Positions 1 to 7,458 of a stretch of DNA of 11,592 nt are shown here, one piece after another; the first letter of the stretch is position 1, and each line of letters begins with the position of its first letter. Both the position numbers and the translations under genes were made by a program. Under the pieces are notes generated by a model, which was not told the DNA's origin, did not search any database, and saw nothing but the letters and a program-made list of their open reading frames with translations. The stretch comes from an uncultured Acidimicrobiia bacterium (GTDB lineage Bacteria; Actinomycetota; Acidimicrobiia; UBA5794): NCBI GenBank assembly GCA_905480055.1, contig CAJQOW010000165.1:1-11592 (forward strand), given 5' to 3'.

Positions 1-521
1 GCAAGGAGCACGCCTCCGAGGAACGGGGCAACCAGCTGACCGGCCGCCTCGGCCATCTGCACCATGCCCGACGCCTGGGAATACCGCTCCTTGGGGACTA
101 GAAGGCTCGTCGCCGCCTGATAGGCAGGCCACTGGAATGCCTGTACGGCGCTGGCAAACGCCCCAACCACGATCAGGACGCCAAGCGAGATCGAATCGGT
201 GAGGAAGGCAACGATGATGACGAACGTGCCAACGCCAGCCAAGGCATCCGAGATGAGCATGACCCAGCGTCGATTCCACCGATCGACGTACGCACCAGCG
301 ATGGGCGAGAGGAGAATCCGCGGCATGGTGGCAGCCAGGAGCATCATCGACAGCGCGGTCACGGAACCGGTCTCGAGGAAGACCCACACGCTCAGGCCGA
401 ACCATGTGAGGCTGCTGCCGACGAGCGACACGAGCTGGCCAAACCAGACGATCAGGAAGGTGCGAAAGCCGCCCTGGTTGGGAGCGTCGGATTCGGTGAT
501 GTGTGGCGTTGGGGTGCTCAT
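1..521 (-). CDS. MFS transporter, N-terminal part (runs off left edge)
   Basis: This is the first 173 residues of a major facilitator superfamily permease; the gene continues past base 1. Translating the minus strand from the ATG at 519-521 gives a short polar N-terminus and then hydrophobic segments at about residues 20-50, 57-75, 86-107 and 111-130. The loop between TM2 and TM3 carries MFS motif A as GAYVDRWNRR (residues 76-85), with the expected Gly, Asp and basic residues. The type resembles the MFS_3 / enterobactin-exporter-like drug or metabolite efflux family, but half a protein does not allow a substrate call. It is divergent from the lipoprotein gene. The start lies 8 bp after a good -10 box and has no Shine-Dalgarno sequence, so the mRNA is probably leaderless. 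The MFS assignment is firm; the export role is inference. Confidence 0.9.
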   Translation of the reverse strand, partial: MSTPTPHITESDAPNQGGFRTFLIVWFGQLVSLVGSSLTWFGLSVWVFLETGSVTALSMMLLAATMPRILLSPIAGAYVDRWNRRWVMLISDALAGVGTFVIIVAFLTDSISLGVLIVVGAFASAVQAFQWPAYQAATSLLVPKERYSQASGMVQMAEAAGQLVAPFLGGVLL

Positions 522-529
522 TTCGAGCT

Positions 530-558
530 ATTGTCGGGAATTACCGACCATTTGTCAA
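530..558 (-). promoter_or_regulatory. Sigma-70-type promoter of the MFS gene
   Basis: On the minus strand a perfect -35 box TTGACA (553-558) is followed by a 17-bp spacer and the -10 box GACAAT (530-535). The start codon begins 8 bp further on, so transcription should start at or within a base or two of the ATG. A short inverted repeat, GTCGG-N6-CCGAC (533-548), fills the spacer and overlaps the -10 box. It could be an operator, although 5-bp arms also arise by chance. Confidence 0.65.
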
Positions 559-582
559 GTCGGATGTTCAACACGCCGTCGG

Positions 583-588
583 TACAGT
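583..588 (+). promoter_or_regulatory. Putative -10 box for the lipoprotein gene, leaderless type
   Basis: TACAGT fits the TAnnnT -10 pattern and ends exactly 6 bp before the ATG at 595, which puts the transcription start on the start codon. No clear -35 box lies 16-18 bp upstream, and there is no Shine-Dalgarno sequence. Confidence 0.4.
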
Positions 589-594
589 GCGCAC

Positions 595-1461
595 ATGCGT
601 TGGTGGTCCCCTCTCGTCGTGGTGTTGCTGGTTGCCGCAGGGTGCACCAATGACCAGCCGGAGCAAGCCCCAAGCACGACAACACCAACCGTTGCAACAT
701 CCACCACAACAACGGCGCCGATCACCGATGCGTGTCTCAGCGGCGATCTTGCCTTTGGCGAGGAAGGCCTCCTGGCTGCGATCGGTGATACAGAATCAGA
801 TGCAACGACGCTGTCCCAGATTCGATGGGAACAAGGGACATCCTGTGAGCGGCTCATCATCGACTTTGCTACGGACTCCGGTGCTCCCGCAACCACCCTC
901 GGACTCACCGGCGTGAGCATCATCGCCTTCGCCGGCGTGATTCGGGTTGACCTCCCCGAGGAAGTCACCTCAACCGCCGTCGCCGACTCGGTGACCGATG
1001 GCCTGGTACATCGAACATATGTGGTGAGGGATGGAACAGACCTCGGGATCGACATTCATGGCGCTCCCGACACGGCGATCGCTGCCCGTGCATTCCTCAC
1101 TTCGTCACCGGCGAGCCTGATCATCGACGTCGTGCAGGCTGATGGTCTCCCGGATCCCGTTGGAGCGAGCATCTCTGAAACAGCGGTCGTTATCACTCCA
1201 CCCCCCGGACCCACCTTGTACCCCTTCGCCGTCGAGGGCTACGCCCGGCCAGGCTCAGTTTCGGTTCATCTCCTCATTTCGAACAACAGCGTCGACGTGG
1301 TGAACCTGGCGATAGCGCTCGATGGCGCCACCGATGCGTGGCAGGCCGTCTCCACGCGCATCGACGATGGGCCAGCTGGGCAATCCGTGCTGTTCATGGG
1401 CCAAGTTGATGCCAACGATGCACCCCTGCTCGGCGTCGAGGTGCCACTCGACCTTCCCTGA
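595..1461 (+). CDS. Secreted lipoprotein with AMIN-like domain and possible Ig-like C-terminal domain
   Basis: The 288-residue product starts with a lipoprotein signal peptide: MRWW, a hydrophobic core, then VAAGC with Cys17 as the lipidation site. It is probably anchored on the outer face of the membrane. Residues 18-45 are a Thr/Ser/Pro-rich linker. About residues 65-185 contain paired strands with the pattern LIIDF...VIRVDLP...YVVRDGTDLGIDIHG...SLIIDVV, which resembles the AMIN-like domain of actinobacterial lipoproteins. About residues 195-288 look like a beta-sandwich (PFAVEGYARP...), possibly Gmad2/Ig-like as in other cell-surface proteins. I chose ATG 595 because an in-frame ATG at 199 would add 132 residues antisense to the MFS gene and bury the signal peptide. 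Function is unknown; AMIN-type domains suggest envelope binding. The domain names are from memory of the families, and the Ig-like call is tentative. Confidence 0.82.
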   Translation: MRWWSPLVVVLLVAAGCTNDQPEQAPSTTTPTVATSTTTTAPITDACLSGDLAFGEEGLLAAIGDTESDATTLSQIRWEQGTSCERLIIDFATDSGAPATTLGLTGVSIIAFAGVIRVDLPEEVTSTAVADSVTDGLVHRTYVVRDGTDLGIDIHGAPDTAIAARAFLTSSPASLIIDVVQADGLPDPVGASISETAVVITPPPGPTLYPFAVEGYARPGSVSVHLLISNNSVDVVNLAIALDGATDAWQAVSTRIDDGPAGQSVLFMGQVDANDAPLLGVEVPLDLP

Positions 1462-1527
1462 GCGCAGTCGGGACCGTCATCGCTGCCTCCCCTGCCGAGT
1501 ACGGTCAAGGACGTCGAAGGGACATCA

Positions 1528-3459
1528 GTGAGTGAGACATACACATGGTTCCGAGTCGGTACACCCGACGTCGTAGATGTTGGCGAGGTCACCGTCGTCC
1601 AGGCTGGCCACCACGCAATTGCGTTGTCTCGCACCACGTCGGGTTGGGGTGCAATCTCAAACAGGTGTCCGCATCAGGGAGGGCCCCTTGGCGAAGGAAT
1701 GATCGAGGGCTGCTGGCTGACGTGTCCGTGGCACGGTTGGGAGTACGACCCGCGCACCGGTGAAGTCCCCGGCGGATTCGATGATGCCGTGCAGTCCTAT
1801 CCCGTGGAGGTCCGTGACGACGGCGTGTACGTGGGTGTCGTGGAGCCCGAGGACCATGACGAGACCTTGATGACCCAACTCGTGGACGGTCTGGTCGAGG
1901 GCGGCATCACGATGGTATTCGGCATGGTTGGCCATTCCAACCTCGGGTTCGCCGATGCCCTGCGAGCAGCTGAGCAACGCGGCGACCTGATGTTCATCGG
2001 CATCCGTCACGAGGGGGCAGCAGCGTTCGCGGCATCCTCCTATGCAAAACTCACCGGCACACCTGCCGTTGCATTCGCCATCGCAGGCCCAGGAGCAACA
2101 AACCTCTACACGGGCATGTGGGACGCGAAGATCTCGCGTGTGCCCATGCTGGCCATCACCGGACAGATCCCCACAGCACAACTCGGCACCCGTGCATTCC
2201 AGGAAGTGCCGCTCGGCAGAGCCCTGGGTCCGGTCGCCGGATGGTCGAAGAGGCTCTCGGCAAGCGATGGACCGAGGGTTGCGACAGACATGGTGCACTT
2301 CGCTGTCACGCAGAACGACGTTGCCCATCTCGTGCTCCCCGACGACACGCAGTCCCTCCCCGCTGTCGAGTCGCATCTTGGCGGACCAACGCCGGTGCCC
2401 AACCGGCTGCCACTCACGCGGGACGACGCAACCGCGATCGTTGAAATGCTCGACCAATCCGAGGCGCCGCTCTTCGTCGTCGGTCGTGGCGCCGCAGAGG
2501 CTGCGTCCGACATCCTTGCCCTCGCAGAGTCGGTGGACGCAGCCGTCGCAACCACATTTCCAGCAAAGGGCAGTGTGCGAGAGGACCACGCCCTTGCAAC
2601 CGGTGTGCTGGGGCGATCCGGCACGCCGGTGTCCGCAGCAATGCAGACCAAGTCGGACCTCATTGTCGTGTTCGGCGCTGGGATGGCTCCCCACACGGGC
2701 GTGACGCCCAAGCGCACCGTCGTGCGCATCGATACGGATCATCTCGCGGCCAGACGCAACACACCCAACGTTGCTGTGTTTGCCCTCGCCGACGCTGGCG
2801 AGGCGGCTCGTCGACTTGCCGAAGCGACAGAATCGGTGAACCGGCCTGAGCTTCGCGCGTGGCTTGCCGAGAGGAAGCGGTGGTGGCAGGACCGCAAGAT
2901 CTCGAGCCGGTGCCTCGACCGCGACGGTCGGCTCACGGGTGCATCGGTCTTCCACGCGCTCGGCAGCGTGATTCCCGACGATGCGGTCGTTGCTCTCGAC
3001 GTTGGCAATACCACGTACTCTTTCGGCCGATACTTCGAAGCAACATCCCAACGGATCGCCATGAGCGGATGGCTCGGTTCGATCGGCTATGCGCTGCCTG
3101 GCGCGATCGGCGCTGCTGCTGCCTTCCCTGACCGCACGATTGTCGCCATCGCAGGTGACGGCGGCTTCGGACAGTACGCCATGGAGCTCGCGACGGTCGC
3201 CAAATACCAGCTACCGATCAAGGTGGTATTGCTCGTCAACGATGAGCTCGGCAAGATCACTGCCGAACAACAACTCGCCGAGACCCATGTGTGGTCAACG
3301 TCGCTCGAGAACCCCTCGTTCGCTGGCATGGCGACGTCACTGGGCATGTTCGGTCGCACGGTTGCCACCCTCGACGAGCTCGATCGGGGCATGGCTGACC
3401 TCTTCGAGCACGAAGGTCCCGGACTGCTCGAGATCCGCAGCTCAAAACTCCAGTACTGA
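1528..3459 (+). CDS. Rieske [2Fe-2S] domain fused to a TPP-dependent pyruvate oxidase/acetolactate synthase-like enzyme
   Basis: One uninterrupted 643-residue frame holds two modules. Residues 1-105 are a Rieske ferredoxin domain with cluster ligands Cys47-X-His49 and Cys66-X2-His69 (CPH...CPWHGW). Residues 112-643 form a full three-domain TPP enzyme: the Pyr domain with the TPP-activating glutamate in RHE (Glu162) and GPGATN (187-192); a central domain with VGRGA (318-322); and a PP domain with the TPP/Mg motif GDGGF (543-547) to NDE (571-573). The stretch ELGKITAEQQ after the motif recalls pyruvate oxidases. Such enzymes decarboxylate 2-oxo acids; here the Rieske centre could take electrons from the TPP intermediate, which is inference. 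Start GTG has the purine stretch GAAGGGA just upstream. There is no ilvH-like small subunit nearby. Substrate, FAD content and acceptor cannot be read from sequence. Confidence 0.88.
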   Translation: MSETYTWFRVGTPDVVDVGEVTVVQAGHHAIALSRTTSGWGAISNRCPHQGGPLGEGMIEGCWLTCPWHGWEYDPRTGEVPGGFDDAVQSYPVEVRDDGVYVGVVEPEDHDETLMTQLVDGLVEGGITMVFGMVGHSNLGFADALRAAEQRGDLMFIGIRHEGAAAFAASSYAKLTGTPAVAFAIAGPGATNLYTGMWDAKISRVPMLAITGQIPTAQLGTRAFQEVPLGRALGPVAGWSKRLSASDGPRVATDMVHFAVTQNDVAHLVLPDDTQSLPAVESHLGGPTPVPNRLPLTRDDATAIVEMLDQSEAPLFVVGRGAAEAASDILALAESVDAAVATTFPAKGSVREDHALATGVLGRSGTPVSAAMQTKSDLIVVFGAGMAPHTGVTPKRTVVRIDTDHLAARRNTPNVAVFALADAGEAARRLAEATESVNRPELRAWLAERKRWWQDRKISSRCLDRDGRLTGASVFHALGSVIPDDAVVALDVGNTTYSFGRYFEATSQRIAMSGWLGSIGYALPGAIGAAAAFPDRTIVAIAGDGGFGQYAMELATVAKYQLPIKVVLLVNDELGKITAEQQLAETHVWSTSLENPSFAGMATSLGMFGRTVATLDELDRGMADLFEHEGPGLLEIRSSKLQY

Positions 3460-3473
3460 GAGCTTCGCTCTCA
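3457..3473. terminator. Hairpin made of the two convergent stop codons (possible bidirectional terminator)
   Basis: TGAGAGC-TTC-GCTCTCA is a perfect 7-bp inverted repeat with a 3-base loop. Its left end is the TGA of the Rieske-TPP gene (3457-3459), and its right end is the complement of the icmF TGA (3471-3473). Position and symmetry suit termination from both sides. No T-tract follows on either strand, so it is not a classical intrinsic terminator. Confidence 0.45.
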
Positions 3474-6400
3474 CATGTTTCGGCGATAGCGACCGCCGAC
3501 CTCGAAGAGGGCGTCGGACAGCTGGCCGAGAGAACAGAACCGCACGGCATCAACCAATGCTTCGAACACGTTGCCACCGTCGAGTGCCACCTGCTGTACG
3601 TGAGCCAGTGCGGCGTCGGCACCCTTCGATGACCGCTCCTTCAGCGCTGCCACATCCGCCACGAGCAGATCCTTGTCGTCGTCGGCTGAACGGATCACCT
3701 CGTCGGGTCGCATGAATGGCGATCCCTCCGCCGACAGAAAGGTGTTGACGCCAACGATGGGGAGTTCACCACTGTCCTTCAACGTTTCGTATCGGAGCGA
3801 CTCCTCTTGGATCCTCGACCGCTGATACATGGTCTCCATCGCACCGAGCACTCCCCCACGATCGGTCAGCCTGTCGAACTCCGCCATCACGGCTTCCTCA
3901 ACGAGGTCGGTCATCTCCTCGATGATGAACGAGCCCTGGAGCGTGTTCTCGTTCCGATTGAGCCCGAGTTCCCTATTGATGATCAGCTGGATTGCCAGGG
4001 CCCTGCGCACCGAACCCTCGGTCGGCGTGGTGATCGCCTCGTCGAACGCATTGGTGTGGAGGCTGTTGGTGTTGTCGTAGATCGCATAGAGCGCCTGGAG
4101 CGTCGTGCGGATGTCGTTGAACTCGATCTCCTGGGCGTGGAGCGATCGCCCCGAGGTCTGAATGTGGTATTTGAGTTTCTGCGACCGCTCCCCTGCACCG
4201 TAGAGATCCCTCATCGCCTTGGCCCAGATGCGACGCGCAACACGTCCTATGACGGCGTACTCGGGATCGAGGCCGTTCGAGAAGAAGAAGCTCAGGCTCG
4301 GCGCGAAGTCATCGACATCCATACCCCTCGCCCGGAAGTACTCAACGAAGGTGAACCCGTTGGCAAGGGTGAAGGCGAGCTGGGTGATCGGGTTGGCCCC
4401 GGCCTCCGCCATGTGATAGCCGGATATCGACACCGAGTAGAAGTTCCTGATGTCGTTGTCGATGAAGTACTGCTGGATGTCACCCTGCATCGACAGGGCG
4501 AACTCCGTCGAGAAGATGCAGGTGTTCTGCGCCTGGTCTTCCTTGAGGATGTCGGCTTGGATCGTTCCGCGCACCGTCGATAGTGCATCGGCCTTGATGC
4601 GGTCGTAGATGTCATCATCGAGGACATCTCGTCCGGACACGCCGAGCAGGAGCAGGCCGGTCCCATCGTGACCTTCGGGAAGCTCGCCGTGATACCGGGG
4701 CCGCACGGCGTCGCGCTCCTCGAACATGGCATCGATCTGGCGGTCGATCTGATCGAACAGGCCCTCAGATCGGATGTACTGCTCACACGCCTGGTCGATC
4801 GCCACGTTGAGGAAGAACGCGAGCATCATCGGCGCAGGTCCGTTGATGGTCATCGACACCGAGGTCGTCGGGTCGAGAAGGTCGAAACCCGAGTACAGCT
4901 TCTTTGCGTCGTCAAGCGTCGGAATCGACACCCCGGAATTCCCGACCTTCCCGTAGATGTCCGGCCGAGGATCTGGGTCATTGCCGTAGAGCGTGACCGA
5001 GTCGAACGCCGTCGAGAGCCGAACCGCAGGCATACCCAACGCGAGGTAGTGGAACCGCCAGTTGGTCTGCTCGGGGCCGCCTTCGCCCGCGAACATCCTC
5101 GTGGGATCCTCCGCTTGCCGCTTGAAGGGGAACACGCCAGCCGTGAACGGGAAACGGCCGGGCAGATTCTCCTGGCGAAGCCAGTGCACCCTGTCTGCCC
5201 ATCCGGTGATAGAGGGATGGATAACCTTGGGGAATCGCGTGCCTGACAGGCTGGTGATGGCGTTGTCGATATGGATGTCTCGTCCACGAACCTCGTAGAC
5301 GACGCTTCCCTCAGCATATTGCTCTGCCGTCCCGTCCCATGCGGCGAGGCCGCTCGCAACATCGCTGGGAATCCGCTCCCGGATCGACTGAGCGAGATCC
5401 TCGAAGTCGGAACCCTCTGCCAACTCCGACGCCCGGGCCAGGGCCTGAAGGTCGCCAGCGGCAGCAGCAGCGGTGTCCGTATCAGCGTTGTAGGTACGCA
5501 CAGTGTCCGCGATTTCAGACAGGTATCGTACGCGAGACCGGGGTACCAATGGGCCAGATGAATCGCTGCCACTGCGGTGAGGGACACTTCCGAACTTGCC
5601 ACCTCGACGATCATCCACAGCGGTCATGATCAGTTCGTAGAGGCGCTGGGTCCCCGCATCGTTGAACTGCGATGCCGTCGTCGAGACAACGGGAAGCGAT
5701 GCGTCATCGGCATCGAAGAGCTTCCGGTTGCGCTTGTACTGCTTGCGCACATCCCTGAGGGCATCCTCGGCACCTCGGCGATCCGACTTGTTGATCGCAA
5801 TGATGTCTGCGAAGTCGAGCATGTCGATCTTCTCGAGCTGGGTCGCCGCGCCGTATTCGGGCGTCATCACATACGTCGAGAGGTCCGATGCATCCACGAT
5901 CTCGGTGTCTGACTGGCCAATGCCAGAAGTCTCGAGGAAGACGAGGTCGTAGCCAGCAGCCTTCACCGTGGCTACCGCATCAGCGACATGGGGCGACATT
6001 GCGAGGTTCGCCTGGCGGGTCGCCAACGATCGCATATATGTGCTCGATCCAGAGACAGCGTTCATCCGGATGCGGTCGCCCAACAGCGCTCCCCCCGTGC
6101 GGCGCCTGGAAGGGTCTACCGAGATGACAGCAATGCGCTTGTCCGGGAAATCACGCCGGAATCTGAGCACGAGTTCGTCGAGGATCGATGACTTTCCTGC
6201 TCCGCCGGTCCCCGTGAACCCGACGACCGGTGCGTTGGAATCGGCTGCTCGCTCTCGTATCGATGCGAGAAGCTCCTGATGCTCGTCTGGTGCGTTCTCG
6301 GCGAGGGTGATTGCCCTGGCGATCGCCACAGGTGCTCCCTCTTGGATGCCATCCATGAGATCCGGGTAGCTCCGTTGCTCGTGAGCGGCATTCGCCATGA

Positions 6401-6797
6401 GATCCTCGATCATCCCCACCAGGCCGAGTTCCCTGCCGTCGTCGGGTGAATAGATCCGTACACCGGACTCACTCTCAAGTGCCTCCCCTTCTTCGGGAAG
6501 GATGGTCCCTCCTCCACCACCAAACACACGGATGGACATGCCGCCCATCACATCGATGAGTTCCCTGAGATACGTGAAGAACTCCATGTGACCGCCCTGG
6601 TACGAGGTCACGGCAACAGCGTGCGCATCCTCTTCGACCGCCGCTTCTGCGATCTCATAGGCGGACCGGTCATGGCCAAGGTGGATGACCTCTGCACCCG
6701 ACGATTGGAGGATCCTGCGCATGATGTTGATGGACGCATCGTGCCCGTCGAACAACGACGTGGCAGTGACGATCCGGATCCGTTCAGGCGTGGACAT
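3471..6797 (-). CDS. icmF: Fused isobutyryl-CoA mutase (B12 domain, GTPase chaperone and mutase)
   Basis: This cobalamin-dependent enzyme interconverts isobutyryl-CoA and n-butyryl-CoA, linking valine or branched acyl-CoA breakdown to straight-chain metabolism. Counting from ATG 6797 the product has 1108 residues, close to other IcmF proteins. The order is: B12-binding domain with DGHDAS (17-22) and SYQGGH (65-70); MeaI-like G domain with P-loop GTGGAGKS (196-203), ETSGIGQSD (289-297) and NKSD (336-339); then the mutase barrel from about residue 520 to the end. Phe556 (TAGVF) and Gln757 (DQAQNT) fall where IcmF has Phe/Gln, methylmalonyl-CoA mutase has Tyr/Arg and pivalyl-CoA mutase has Leu/Ala, so isobutyryl-CoA is the likely substrate. 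An in-frame ATG at 6839 would add 14 residues foreign to the family; ATG 6797 matches the conserved N-terminus and sits 6 bp after a -10-like box. No beta-oxidation genes adjoin it. Confidence 0.95.
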   Translation of the reverse strand: MSTPERIRIVTATSLFDGHDASINIMRRILQSSGAEVIHLGHDRSAYEIAEAAVEEDAHAVAVTSYQGGHMEFFTYLRELIDVMGGMSIRVFGGGGGTILPEEGEALESESGVRIYSPDDGRELGLVGMIEDLMANAAHEQRSYPDLMDGIQEGAPVAIARAITLAENAPDEHQELLASIRERAADSNAPVVGFTGTGGAGKSSILDELVLRFRRDFPDKRIAVISVDPSRRRTGGALLGDRIRMNAVSGSSTYMRSLATRQANLAMSPHVADAVATVKAAGYDLVFLETSGIGQSDTEIVDASDLSTYVMTPEYGAATQLEKIDMLDFADIIAINKSDRRGAEDALRDVRKQYKRNRKLFDADDASLPVVSTTASQFNDAGTQRLYELIMTAVDDRRGGKFGSVPHRSGSDSSGPLVPRSRVRYLSEIADTVRTYNADTDTAAAAAGDLQALARASELAEGSDFEDLAQSIRERIPSDVASGLAAWDGTAEQYAEGSVVYEVRGRDIHIDNAITSLSGTRFPKVIHPSITGWADRVHWLRQENLPGRFPFTAGVFPFKRQAEDPTRMFAGEGGPEQTNWRFHYLALGMPAVRLSTAFDSVTLYGNDPDPRPDIYGKVGNSGVSIPTLDDAKKLYSGFDLLDPTTSVSMTINGPAPMMLAFFLNVAIDQACEQYIRSEGLFDQIDRQIDAMFEERDAVRPRYHGELPEGHDGTGLLLLGVSGRDVLDDDIYDRIKADALSTVRGTIQADILKEDQAQNTCIFSTEFALSMQGDIQQYFIDNDIRNFYSVSISGYHMAEAGANPITQLAFTLANGFTFVEYFRARGMDVDDFAPSLSFFFSNGLDPEYAVIGRVARRIWAKAMRDLYGAGERSQKLKYHIQTSGRSLHAQEIEFNDIRTTLQALYAIYDNTNSLHTNAFDEAITTPTEGSVRRALAIQLIINRELGLNRNENTLQGSFIIEEMTDLVEEAVMAEFDRLTDRGGVLGAMETMYQRSRIQEESLRYETLKDSGELPIVGVNTFLSAEGSPFMRPDEVIRSADDDKDLLVADVAALKERSSKGADAALAHVQQVALDGGNVFEALVDAVRFCSLGQLSDALFEVGGRYRRNM

Positions 6798-6803
6798 GAG
6801 GAC

Positions 6804-6809
6804 AGGATA
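6804..6809 (-). promoter_or_regulatory. Putative -10 box for icmF, leaderless type
   Basis: On the minus strand TATCCT ends exactly 6 bp before the icmF ATG, and no Shine-Dalgarno sequence is seen at normal distance. No good -35 is visible; the -26 to -56 region is instead filled by the inverted repeat at 6822-6852. Confidence 0.4.
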
Positions 6810-6821
6810 GGGATACCGCCC

Positions 6822-6852
6822 TCCGGGCCGGGAGATCATGCGTTGGCCCGGA
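6822..6852. repeat. 8-bp perfect inverted repeat between the DUF3291 stop and icmF start
   Basis: TCCGGGCC (6822-6829) and GGCCCGGA (6845-6852) pair perfectly across a 15-base loop. The repeat starts 5 bp beyond the DUF3291 stop codon and ends 12 bp before the icmF -10 box. It could end DUF3291 transcription (GC-rich, but without a T-tract) or be a two-half-site operator for icmF, since the half-site centres are 23 bp apart. Confidence 0.5.
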
Positions 6853-6857
6853 TCGCA

Positions 6858-7319
6858 TCAGGCGGGCGTTCCGTCCTGATCGAACTGGGATCGCATGTCG
6901 AACGCATACGCCGTTGGCCCCTCGCGGCGCAGCACTTCGAGACGTTCCGCAGCCTCACTGACATCGGGACGATGACCATCGGGAACCCACCACAGCACCG
7001 TCGTGGCTTGTGGAGACTTCTCGAACCACTCCTGGCGCCGTCGCAGATACATGCCATGGCCGGACCGCACGACGAAGTGCCTCATCGCATCGAAGTCCTG
7101 CCAAACCGTCAGGTTGATGACGAGCCGCTCGTCGTTCTCATGACCGGGATACCGCACTCCTGTGGCGCCAACACCGTCGTCATCCTTGAGCATCCAGACG
7201 AAGCCAGGACTCGATTCTCCGAGGAGGTTGATGGCCGCGAGCGCATTCATGAATTCAGCGACGGTGTCCGAATCAGGGTCATCGACAAGCCGACCGATGT
7301 TGAGCTGAGCGAGTTGCAT
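6858..7319 (-). CDS. DUF3291 domain-containing protein
   Basis: The 153-residue soluble protein covers the whole DUF3291 family. The family pattern is visible as LAQLNIGRL (3-11), NLLGESSPGFVW (31-42), VWQDFDAMRHFVVRS (72-86), RRRQEWFE (93-100), LWWVPDGHRP (109-118) and ERLEVLRREGPTAYAF (125-140). Family members are predicted to have an alpha/beta-barrel fold like small monooxygenases, but no reaction is established. There is no signal peptide or membrane segment. The start ATG 7319 lies 6 bp after a TACAAT box and lacks a Shine-Dalgarno sequence. It precedes icmF on the same strand with 60 bp between, and a strong hairpin sits in that gap, so co-transcription is uncertain. Confidence 0.88.
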   Translation of the reverse strand: MQLAQLNIGRLVDDPDSDTVAEFMNALAAINLLGESSPGFVWMLKDDDGVGATGVRYPGHENDERLVINLTVWQDFDAMRHFVVRSGHGMYLRRRQEWFEKSPQATTVLWWVPDGHRPDVSEAAERLEVLRREGPTAYAFDMRSQFDQDGTPA

Positions 7320-7325
7320 CGGGCG

Positions 7326-7331
7326 ATTGTA
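7326..7331 (-). promoter_or_regulatory. Putative -10 box for the DUF3291 gene, leaderless type
   Basis: On the minus strand TACAAT, a near-consensus -10 box, ends exactly 6 bp before the ATG at 7319. Any -35 is weak (TTCGCC at 7349-7354, 17-bp spacer). No Shine-Dalgarno sequence is present, so transcript and reading frame probably begin together. Confidence 0.5.
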
Positions 7332-7444
7332 TGCAGCTCGAGACTACCGGCGAAGCCGCAATCGCAGCGACCGGAGGGGGTTGTGCGGTTGAGTAGCATC
7401 GTTCCCGATGGGTCGACACCCACACATCTCCCGGTCCGCAGGCG

Positions 7445-7450
7445 AAAGGA
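7445..7450 (+). promoter_or_regulatory. Ribosome binding site of the AIM24-family gene
   Basis: AAAGGA ends 8 bp before the ATG at 7459. This decides the start: the in-frame ATG at 7408 would add 17 residues not found in the family and lacks such a site. Confidence 0.6.
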
Positions 7451-7458
7451 TTAGCCAC

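Noticed and set aside
199..594. A 132-residue N-terminal extension of the lipoprotein in the same frame
   Set aside because: It would be antisense to the MFS gene and would place the lipoprotein signal peptide and lipobox in the middle of the protein.
1870..1872. Possible internal start (Met115) separating the TPP enzyme from the Rieske domain
   Set aside because: The nearest purine-rich stretch (GAGGA, 1849-1853) is 16 bp away, too far for a normal ribosome binding site, and the frame is continuous; two separate proteins are not supported.
1657..3051. A 464-codon open frame on the minus strand inside the Rieske-TPP gene
   Set aside because: It is antisense to a gene with clear conserved motifs, its translation is rich in Cys, His and Arg with no recognisable domain, and long shadow frames are expected in high-GC DNA.
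6798..6839. An upstream in-frame ATG for icmF (14 extra residues)
   Set aside because: The extra residues do not fit the family N-terminus and overlap the inverted repeat and -10 box; the start at 6797 fits both homology and promoter position.
7323..7365. Inverted repeat GCGATTG...CAATCGC overlapping the DUF3291 -10 box
   Set aside because: With 7-bp arms and 29 bp between them in a 139-bp region, a match of this size is expected by chance about once in two such regions.
6588..7454. A 288-codon open frame on the plus strand across the icmF start and the DUF3291 gene
   Set aside because: It is antisense to two well-supported genes, ends next to the AIM24 start, and shows no domain-like sequence.
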